Below, piece after piece: positions 55,783 through 64,000 of a stretch of DNA of 64,000 bases (within the stretch, counting starts at the first letter, position 1; each line of letters begins with the position of its first letter). The position numbers were made by a program, and so were the translations under genes. Source of the stretch: Petrosia ficiformis (Eukaryota > Porifera > Demospongiae > Haplosclerida > Petrosiidae); the NCBI GenBank assembly GCA_947044365.1, contig OX345636.1, forward strand, positions 3,492,001 through 3,556,000, given 5' to 3'. Below the pieces are notes generated by a model that saw only the letters and a program-made list of their open reading frames with translations, was not told the DNA's origin and did no database searches.

Positions 55783-57879
55783 CTACTGAATTGTTTTGTG
55801 CCGTAATAAGAAACAGTCGGACTGGGGATCACCACTGTGGCATAACCACACCTTACATTCATTGCAATACCAACTTGAATCACATCTGTGTCGCCTCAAC
55901 TGAGAACAGTAGTCACATCTTCCACGCCTATGCTTTGAAGATTCATTAGTCAGCTTCACTGGGAAGTGACGTAAGGGAAGAGAGTGGATAGGAAGTCCGG
56001 AACGACCTAGTCGATGCCTCGTACAGTAATCCCCAATCAACTGTTCTGCCAACATCAAGTGAAACTCCTTAAGTTTCTTGCATCGGGAATTATCTGTGTA
56101 ATGCTTATATAATATGTATCCATTTGTTACTGCTACTTCGAAGAGGAAGAAAAAAACGTATTTATAAAACTTCCTTGTTTTGATCCTGTATTTATAATAT
56201 CCACGCAGCTGATCTCCCTGATCGACACCACCCATGAACATGTTATAGTTGATGATCGACTGGTGGCATGGAATCTGATGCCATGTACCATCTTTTTTTC
56301 TTCTCAAAACAGATCCCATCTCATGTGGTTGTGTGTTGGTGGACATCACTGTAACTATCTGTTGTCCATCAATGATGAAGCCACAAGCTTACCTTTCTGC
56401 ACAGTCAGTGAGTCACCCCTATCAAAGTAATTATTACTAAGATTATTGTTCTGTATTGTATAATGAAGTATATAGTTAGGAATGGCACTGTTTAGGGTTT
56501 GCTTTGTGAGTTGGTCAATGCAACATCAAAGTACTTGTACTCTTTGAAATGCTTCAGAGGAAGTAGAGCTTTGCTGATTATAACTAGTGTTTGGTATGCA
56601 ATTATAGAATACAAGTATCAAAAGGTCAAGTACTATCTCCTCTGACATAAATAATTATTTTTAAAATTTAATTTAATGTAATTTATGAGGGAATATTAAA
56701 CTTATAAACTTATCATAAGTATGTATTACATTTTGTAGTGTAAATCCAAAATGCAGGATACTTACTGGTTTGGAAGGTTTGGTGCTTTCAGTATGATTGG
56801 AAATCCTTTTCTATTTCTTCGGACAGTACCACAGGCATATATATCATCCCTCAGTAAGTCATCCAATAAATTGACATGTAAAAAAAGGTTGTCGAAATAG
56901 ATGTGGTGATGTTTACTTTTTACATCACTTGCAAGCTCTTTCACCACTCTTGTACCAAGACCCTTTTCTACTTTTCCCAGTATACACCTGGAACTTGTGG
57001 AAGTAACTATTGCTGCTATCTGCTAACACCCAGACCTTTATGCCAAGTTTTACAGGTTTCATAGGCATATACTGCTTCAGAGAGGAGCGACCCTGAAGTT
57101 TGATCATCGCCTCATCAACAGCCAAGTCTCTGCCAGGCTCATAAACTGCTGAAAACCTCTCTGATGAAAATTTTATGACAGGCCTAACTTTTTCAAGCTT
57201 ATCATAATTTGGTGATCCCCTTGGTTGAATGGTATCATTATTTACAAAATGGAGATCCCGAGCCAGTTCCCTGTAACGATCTCTACTGATGCAATCTGCA
57301 ATAGGGCTGTACCTCAATTGGCTATCCTTCTTCCAATAATCTTCCCGACTGGGAAGAACTACAATGCCCATAAGAATGGCATGCAAAGGCAAAGTAAGCT
57401 TTCATGTCTTTTATAGATATTACATTAAATTTCCTTTTCTCCAGCACTTGATCTGCATACCTATTTGATTCTTCAGCAATCATCTCAAGTAACTCATTTG
57501 TGAAGAAAAGTTGGAAAATTTCTAGAGACGAGTCGGGTATAGTAACAGTTGGTCCATGTTCTGAAGTAAAAGGTTGGATATCTAGTGGCAAAAGCTCTGT
57601 TGTCCACTCTGTTGGTAGCAAAATATCTTCAGTGTCCATTTTTTCGTCATTCTCATCTACATCATTCTCATTGTCATCCTCTTTCTCAATCTCTCTATCA
57701 ATATCATTATCTTCCCAGTCTTCAAATCCTATCTCATCATCACTATCTCCTGTTACAGGCTCGTTTAGGTAATCTAGTTCGTCAAAATTGTCTTCCATCA
57801 CTGCATCCAGTGCTTCATCTGCCGAATATCTCATTGTTTTGCCATAATGCCCTATTTTATTTACAGTATATATATACAA
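55783..57879 (-). pseudogene. piggyBac transposase (PGBD type), frameshifted, one intron
   Basis: Domains occur in order. An acidic N-terminus is at 57879-57400. The DDE_Tnp_1_7 domain starts ILMGIVVLPSREDYW, with FVNN/YDKLEKVRP, LAVDEAMIKLQGRSS (first catalytic Asp), QYMPMKPVKLGIKVWVLAD (second) and HHIYFDNLF (third). After an intron with a GTAAGTAT donor at about 56764, MSTN, YNMFMGGVDQGDQLRGYY and a long helix follow. The C-terminus is a cysteine-rich RING-like finger (CDYCSQLRRHRC, WYCNECKVWLC). Frameshifts lie near 57380 and near 56990 (an A run), and possibly one near 56370. It is a recently inactivated or mis-assembled cut-and-paste transposase of the TTAA-targeting superfamily. Confidence 0.9.
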
Positions 57880-58064
57880 TTATTATTCACAATTATTTTT
57901 TTTTCAATGATAATATTATATTTATATAATCATAATATAATTTTACTGTAGCAGTTATTATTTGTTGATACATGAACCCAACAATGCATGAAAACCACTA
58001 TGTAAACTGCCTGACTTTGAACTGCAAAGTAGCAGCTGACGCGAAAATGCCTCTACCGCGTTTT

Positions 58065-58114
58065 GTGGGCGTGATCCTAGTTCAACAGTTTAGAAACAAA
58101 CCACTGATTCAAAC
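58065..58114 (+). promoter_or_regulatory. Conserved 5' leader of crystallin paralogue B
   Basis: CTAGTTCAACAGTT and CACTGATTCAAA precede the ATG at the same spacing as in paralogue A (22449-22499). Confidence 0.6.
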
Positions 58115-58636
58115 ATGGCGAGTACTGATCCTCTTTGCCTTTCTTCTACCAAGACTCTGTGTACCAAACAAGTAATTGGTTCTGTTAATAGAATTGATGT
58201 ATACCATAATCAATTCAACATAGCCAAATGTAACAAAACGAAATCATTCTATGTTGTTTACAAAGGTGACTACAATAGTATATTAGAAGATCCAAGTGAA
58301 TATGAGTTTATTCCTGAAGTCTTCACAAGTGGTTCAAGCGCTGAGATAAAAACAAAGTTTTATATTGGTTCTGCTCGTGGGTACAAACTTGAAGATCCAG
58401 GTCTACTTCTTACTTCATTTCACTACTACCGAGGAACAGCCAAACTATATACTGAGAATAACCCAAACACAGAGGCTGCGAATTCATTCATCGTCACAGG
58501 TGGTTCATGGGAACTATATACTGGGAAAAACTACTCTGGATCTAAAGTGATAGTCACAGCAGGGGAGAAGTGTCCTTATGTTTCTCATGATACTGCGATC
58601 AAGTCGGTTCGTTGTAACTTTAAAGAATCCTCGTGA
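58115..58636 (+). CDS. Beta-gamma-crystallin-like protein (geodin type), paralogue B
   Basis: The frame is an intact single exon of 173 residues. The C-terminal Greek key reads SFIVTGGSWELYTGKNYSG, VIVTAGEKCP and IKSVRCN. The N-terminal half has SFYVVYKGDYNSILEDPSE and SSAEIKTKFYIGSARGYKLE, aligning along its length with paralogue A. It is ten residues shorter than A, mainly in the loop before the Greek key, where A has the longer FPVGNTEG segment. No signal peptide is present. The family comprises compact two-motif beta-sheet proteins, frequently calcium-binding; the role in this organism is unknown. The start is chosen at the ATG (CAAACATGGC), which coincides with the start of A. Confidence 0.88.
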   Translation: MASTDPLCLSSTKTLCTKQVIGSVNRIDVYHNQFNIAKCNKTKSFYVVYKGDYNSILEDPSEYEFIPEVFTSGSSAEIKTKFYIGSARGYKLEDPGLLLTSFHYYRGTAKLYTENNPNTEAANSFIVTGGSWELYTGKNYSGSKVIVTAGEKCPYVSHDTAIKSVRCNFKESS

Positions 58637-59130
58637 GTACATACAAACAATTTTTAAATAGGACCAACAATTTTTTTGTTATTGTAGTTATGTTTTCAGA
58701 CTTTGTATACTTTGTTGTAGGCCTTTAATTTACTTTTGCAAAATATTATGTCATTTTTCATTGATATCTTTTTGTGATGGTGTGTGTATGTGACTCTGCT
58801 GTACCTCAAGAACTGGACACTCCTGGACTTCAATAAGTGGCAAGAACGAGTACTAGCCAATACGTTTATGGCCCACAGCCATCCCTTTCCTGTTCGAAGT
58901 TTGTGGTCATTGCTTTGTATATATTCATTGTTAAAAGGAAGTCACGTCATTTTGAGCGCAGTCAATTAAAGGGCGTGGCGCGTAAAAATACGCGAGCTAA
59001 AGCTCTACAGACGAGCAGAAAGAAAGCGTAACGCTATTCTATCTGAAATATATTCCTAACGTTCTACTTTGAAATGTAAATAGAGAGTTGATAATCAAAT
59101 AATAAATATAATAGGCTGATATGTTTCAAG
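58637..59130. other. 3' flank of crystallin B
   Basis: No gene is supported; AATAAATATAATA at 59100 could be a polyadenylation signal. A less AT-rich patch (GGGCGTGGCGCG, 58971) may be a promoter. Confidence 0.35.
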
Positions 59131-59140
59131 CGTGATAAAT

Positions 59141-59850
59141 TTAGCCATGATTACTGAAGGCTGGACACCCTATAATTATATTATTGAAGGGGTGTTTCAT
59201 GAAACTTTTGTCAGCTTTACAACTTTCGAAGTATACATATTCAAAGATTTTAATTTTTTGGAAAGAGGAGTTGTTGAAACAGCAAATGATATAAAACTCA
59301 TATATGGATGTTGGTTTTGGCCACTGAGCGGACACTATGTGCCCAAGAAATTCAACTTCTTTTAAGCAAAAGTCAGGTTTATGCTTCAGTCCTGGTTCTC
59401 TTAGACGTTGGAACACTTCTCTCAGGATACTCAAATGCTCAGCAAAATTTCTCCCAAGTACAATTACATCGTCCAAGTACACCAGACAGCTAATTTACTG
59501 CAATCCTGTCAGAACCATGTCCATTAACCGTTGGAATGTGGCTGGAGCATTGCAGAGACCAAAGGGCATCACCTTAAACTCAAAAAGACCATCGAGTATA
59601 CGAAATGCTACCTTTTCTTGGTCATCGGAGTTCATCTCGACTTGCCAATAGCCACTTATCAGATCCAAAGTGCTAAATAGCTTGGAACCTGCTAGAGTGT
59701 CAAGAGTATCATCTATCCTCGGAAGGGGGTGGGCATCCTTTCTTCTGCGACTCCTGAACGTGAATCGACTATAGTTCCAAAATAAAAGTTAAATCAGCTA
59801 CTCCAACCAAACCCTTCTATAGGTACCAAATGTAATGCTGCAATAAATGG
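59141..59850 (-). pseudogene. Ty3/gypsy reverse transcriptase fragment
   Basis: The minus strand shows RT blocks: WQVEMNSDDQEKVAFR (about 59650), EFKVMPFGLCNAPATFQRL (about 59560), a stop where Trp is expected near 59495, YLDDVIVLGRNFAEHL (59479, catalytic Y-x-D-D) and FCLKEVEFLGHIVS (about 59360). Sequence beyond 59320 is unrelated, so the copy is truncated. The plus-strand frames here are shadows. It is dead. Confidence 0.9.
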
Positions 59851-60380
59851 TATCACTGTACTGGACAGCTGGATATTCATTGAGCCAATATCACTGTTTT
59901 CAAAGAAACGTCATAACTCATAACACATTTCTGAAATATTAGCTGACAATTTTGCCATAATCAATTATACTTTAGTAGCAGCTATAGAAAATAGTAACAT
60001 GGAGCAAAAAACCTCTCCACAATCATAAATTACAATTTCTTGTGTTCAGTTTCTGTGCGTGTGGAAACAGTAAACATACCTAAATTACAAGTGAATATCT
60101 GAATGGATTTAATATTCAAAGTCTACACATTTAAATGCAACTACATGTATAATATTTTCTGCATCTACACATTTAATGCAACTACATGTATAATATTTTC
60201 TGCAATTGTTGTTCTTTAGTGAGACAATCGGTGAGACATTTAGTACAATGAATTAATTCATCAATAATCATTAAATAACAGAGCATCATCTACACATTCT
60301 GTCAGCTATAGCCGTGACCACATTATGTTACTGTTTTGTCAGGATCTTGGATTGGAAAAAAAGCTGATCTAGGTATCATG
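59851..60380. other. Spacer with a short direct repeat
   Basis: TGCAACTACATGTATAATAT with flanking TTTCTGCA is repeated at about 60137 and 60177. No gene. Confidence 0.5.
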
Positions 60381-60384
60381 TAAA

Positions 60385-61400
60385 AGGCAAGTGGAAGGCA
60401 AGTGGAAGGCAAGATGTTCAGAAGACCTTTCATTAAGTCAGTGGGAGCAATTCGTTCAACAAGGAAATTACAGCCTGTGCATAGTGATGTATGTGGACCT
60501 ATGCCTATGGACTCTATTGGAGGAAAGAGATACTTTGTTACATATTGTAAGGTATACTTTGTGAAACATGTTCAAATAGTTCAAGTTGTGTACAACTAAT
60601 GAGTTTAGTCTCTTTATAGGAACTTTACGATCAGATAATGGGGAGAATATCTCTCTAAGGATTTGTGTTTTACTTACAGCAAAGAGGAATACATCATGAG
60701 CTTATACAGCTCCACACTCACCTTCTGGAAATGGAGTTGCAGAAACGATCAACTGAACCTTAATGGAGTCTGTGCGTGCCATGCTGGGCTAAGCAGGACT
60801 ACTAAAACACTATTGGGCAGTGGCAGTGGCTACTGCTGCTTACATGATGAATCGAACACCTAACAAAGCCTTGAAGGAAAAAAAGACACTTTTGAGATGT
60901 GGTATGGGAGAAAGCCAGAGTATTTGTTTGTATGGCTTACACCTACATTCTAGATGCTAAAAGGAAAAGAAAACTTAGCAAGAAAGCATAAAAACTACAT
61001 TTCGTTTGATACAGTCTTCAAACGAAGGGGAATTGTCAGATTGATGAGGACACGATGAAGGTCACTATACATTGGGATGCATATAATCTTTAACGAGTCT
61101 GATTTTCAACGTGACTCAACTGCAGTAGAATTTAGTGAGAAAGTCAATGGTCACGAGAAATAATAAGACATTCTAGTGGAACGACTGGAACAACCCCAAA
61201 CTGAAGAACAAGAGGATGTAGAGAAGGACCAACAACATTGTAACAGGAGACAAAGAACTATACCAGTCAGGTATGGAATTGAAGAATATGTTGATATTGC
61301 ATTTATAGGTGGAGAGGAACAAGAAAGTATTGAGGAAGCACTGGACAGTAAATTGTCAAAGAAATGGAAAGAAGCAGATGATTCAGAGTACCACACCCCC
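60385..61400 (+). pseudogene. Second Ty1/copia pol fragment
   Basis: The integrase start is present (GPMPMDSIGGKRYFVTY at about 60495) but lacks the DDYTR segment. RSDNGE follows near 60630, a decayed integrase C-terminal region at 60720-60960 (MMNRTPN at about 60846), and the linker IPVRYGIEEYVDIAF at 61257-61307, ending near KLSKKWKEADD at 61375. DNA similarity to 981-1560 is high. This copy is a frameshifted fragment; it stops before the RT domain. Confidence 0.85.
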
Positions 61401-61523
61401 CATATAATATACGTACGTACATGTGTGGTTGCGGAACGAAATTATTAGCAACTGATGTGAAACGGCGTTCACTGGTTACAAATTCAAACGTCATTTTGTT
61501 GACATAGCAACGAACCTACACCA

Positions 61524-61631
61524 ATGGCGGCTAGTACTGCTTGTAGTCTCAATGACCTTTTTAGTTCCACCCTTACCTCTTGCGATGAAGTCGCTTTGCT
61601 ACAAGATTACTTTTGTACTAATACTATATAA
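61524..61631 (+). CDS. Short 35-residue open frame or first exon
   Basis: ATGGCGGCTAGTACTGC in a strong ACCAATGG context opens a frame ending at TAA (61629). The preceding 80 bp and the frame are much less AT-rich than the surroundings, as expected of a promoter and first exon. Nothing downstream continues it; repeat sequence begins within a kilobase. It may be the orphaned start of an interrupted gene. Confidence 0.25.
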   Translation: MAASTACSLNDLFSSTLTSCDEVALLQDYFCTNTI

Positions 61632-62479
61632 CTCTCAAGAGGATCTCCCACTTAATATGGTAAATGAATACTCACACTGACTGTATATCTATGTTTTCAA
61701 GCCTCCTGATTAATGTGAAGGTGAGATAAGAGCAAAGAAAGTATGCATTTCATTCAAAGTAATGTTTTAAATTTATTACAAATTAAGGGACATTACTGAA
61801 AAGTCCCCATTTTACATATTAGGGCTTCTATGTTTGTAGAATTGTGTCGGTTCTGATGTTGTTTCAGTATGACTATAGTGACCACTTTTAGTTTAGTAAT
61901 GGTTTAATTAATAGCTAAAATTAGCACTTTCTTAAATTTAACATGTATCAAGTGTTCCAGACCCCATAGGGCAATGGCAATCTGGGGACGAAACTACCTT
62001 TGAATTGTGACATACTTTACAAGGTCAATTTTATATAGATAATATTGTTAAATACTGTAAAAAAATAGTTAAAACTACTTCAGTGGTTAGTACACAGATT
62101 TAACAATTAGGTGGTTGTTCAGAATACATATTATACCACAGATTTAGATTTTCACAGAGTATTTTAAAAATTTATTTTATGCAGGGAACTAAAACAACCC
62201 AAGTGTAATGATTGCCACAACAATATCATTGTAAATGGCTCTTTAACTGTAAGGAATGAATTATGTTTTGTAATGACTAGTTATGTGCTATGCTATAACT
62301 CAAACAGCTGGCTTCAATGATGTTATTGAGGTGGCCAGCAGTTAAATCTATTTAAAGTTATTTGTAAGTGACATCCACTGTTATTAGAATGCTAATTAAT
62401 TAAAATTTTGATTGTTGTCTGTTCCAAGAAAAGGTAGGAGTAAAGTTTTATTATTATGTATTTCTGATGGTCAGATGCA
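61632..62479. other. AT-rich sequence with diverged MITE pieces
   Basis: TTAGTACACAGATTTAACAA and GTGGTTGTTCAGAATACATA (62085-62130) resemble MITE parts near 27.6 kb. No gene was seen. Confidence 0.4.
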
Positions 62480-63910
62480 GGTACTTCATTATAAGTGATT
62501 ATTTGACCAATAGCTCATAGATCACCAACTGTTACAATACTTAATACATCATTCATTGTTGAGTAGAACCTATATAACGCCAATGATATTATAATATTAT
62601 AAACCTAATAAAACTATTATATTTTATACCTACATACAACACTTCCTTATATGAAGAAGTAAGAATGTCACTTAACTTAATATAATTGTGTCTGGCCACT
62701 AGGAAACATTCAACCACATAATTTAATAAATGGTTTTCCAAGAAGTATATAGCTATTTAATTGAAGAACCAGTAATTTGACAACAGACAGATGTATAAAT
62801 TTCTTATGAAGATTTATGGTATTGGTGATGATAAAGAACATAAATAATTATTATAAGTAATTGTACATAATTAGCTAATACTATATAGTAAATGTAATTC
62901 CTGAGAGTAGCTACTATACTGGTTATTCAAATATGTAGCTATTTTGAAATGTATTTATTATATTGTGTGTTTTAATAGCCAGACAGTTATTTTTTAAAGT
63001 AACAATGCCTGCTTTGTTTTTGTAATTTCTAGAAAAGGAAAAATATGTTTTAATCATGTAGCTACAGTTTTGTGATGGCCTAATACAATTAATTTTCAAC
63101 ATTCTTTAGTGTACATTCAACATTTTAACATAGCATTAAGGGTGGGGCTCACTAACTAATTCGTTTCTACATGTTTTTCCTTGGCTATGATTCCAATAAT
63201 TACCCACCCACTATCTCACAAATCATCAACCACAACACTTAGCTTAAACCTGGCCTTTTGACATTGTTTGACACTTTGCTGAAAGTGTGAATCAACCACA
63301 AATGGGTACTGCAGTTTGACACACCTTCGTGCCGCTTCGTGGTGCTAATAAGCACCTGCTTATACAAAAAAGCAAGGTTAGCTTAATATAACCATGTATT
63401 AAAACCATGCAACCATATCATTTATATTTATGTCATAATTATACAAGGAACTATAAATTTGAGAAATCGATCCCAATAATTATACTGTTTATAATGGTAG
63501 TCAATCTATAAAACTAATATTATAATATACCTTGCATATGCATAATTATGCATAACTATGCAAGTAACTAATAATAGTTATTATAATCAATTTAATTGCT
63601 TCTATTGTCAAATACTTGGCTCTTCAATTGTTTCTTCAAAAGGAATCTATTACATTACTGGTATTCTAATGACCATGCAGACAGTTACATTAAGTAAGTG
63701 TATCTCATTAACGTAGTTACTATGCAATATGCACTGCAAATTTAAAATTCTTAAAATAACTAATTGATTTGTTAGTACAGTTGCAAAGAATAGTAGAAAT
63801 TGTAATTTAATTAGTCATGTAGGCTGTTATGACTGCATGGCAGAGTTTTTGATAAATTTAGAATCATGAGCCAAATTGGCTCAACAATGGTTAGTGTGTG
63901 TGCCATTGGG
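62480..63910. repeat. Long interspersed repeat, copy 2
   Basis: It follows 19.99-21.39 kb in the same orientation and includes the same landmarks: TTCCAAGAAGTA (about 62734), GCCTGCTTTGTTTTTG (about 63007), TTGACACTTTGCTGAAAG (about 63268), and a CACTGCAAATTTAAAATTC MITE start (63733). It is interrupted by small indels only. The similarity fades near 63910. Confidence 0.85.
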
Positions 63911-64000
63911 AATACATCTTGAGCCAATTAACAAAGAGTTAATGTTATTAATCACAGCATAATTAAGTGTGCCATATGGCCCAAAGAGTTAACTGTGCAG

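Noticed and set aside
57500..57929. Two plus-strand Ser-rich frames
   Set aside because: They are antisense to the acidic N-terminus of the piggyBac transposase.
59132..59651. Three plus-strand frames of 60-100 codons
   Set aside because: They are antisense to the gypsy RT domain, whose motifs are clear on the minus strand.

Overview
The window looks like a piece of an AT-rich, intron-containing animal genome, most likely a demosponge. The grounds are two beta-gamma-crystallin genes of the length known from the sponge protein geodin, a coiled-coil plus tyrosine-kinase-like (TKL) kinase of a type that is expanded in sponges, short GT-AG introns, and a dense mix of small DNA transposons. The species is inference. 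No ribosomal RNA, tRNA, CRISPR or prokaryotic feature was recognised.

Layout. 0-4.2 kb: decayed LTR retrotransposons (Ty3/gypsy-type gag on the minus strand, a Ty1/copia pol on the plus strand with its 3' LTR), then an inverted-repeat element. 4.8-11.3 kb: a probable 6.5-kb element whose minus strand carries a Mutator-like (MULE) DDE transposase joined through introns to a ubiquitin-specific protease (USP) domain, plus an upstream gene ending in a PHD-type zinc finger. This is the most unusual object here. 12.9-14.6 kb: an intact single-exon flavin amine/L-amino-acid oxidase. 15.9-19.7 kb: relics of piggyBac, Tigger and Penelope-like elements. 19.9-29.9 kb: a nest of repeated non-autonomous elements around a beta-gamma-crystallin gene. 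33.4-38.2 kb: an intact three-exon sugar transporter of the GLUT (SLC2) type with a truncated tandem copy beside it. 41.1-43.6 kb: a nearly complete Tigger/pogo transposon. 44.9-46.2 kb: a broken TKL kinase. 47.6-48.3 kb: relics of an SLC15-type peptide transporter. 48.5-51.3 kb: a decamer minisatellite in two orientations. 54.8-55.2 kb: nested hairpins. 55.8-57.9 kb: a piggyBac transposase. 58.1-58.6 kb: the second beta-gamma-crystallin. 59.1-61.4 kb: more gypsy and copia fragments. 62.5-63.9 kb: a second long copy of the repeat seen near 20-21 kb.

The host genes that look functional are the amine oxidase, the sugar transporter and the two crystallins. They share no obvious pathway, and the crystallins are dispersed paralogues that still share 5' leader sequence. 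Most of the remainder is transposon-derived. Several insertions can be dated against each other from target-site duplications and from empty copies of the host repeats. All functional calls come from reading motifs in the translated sequence; no database search was run.
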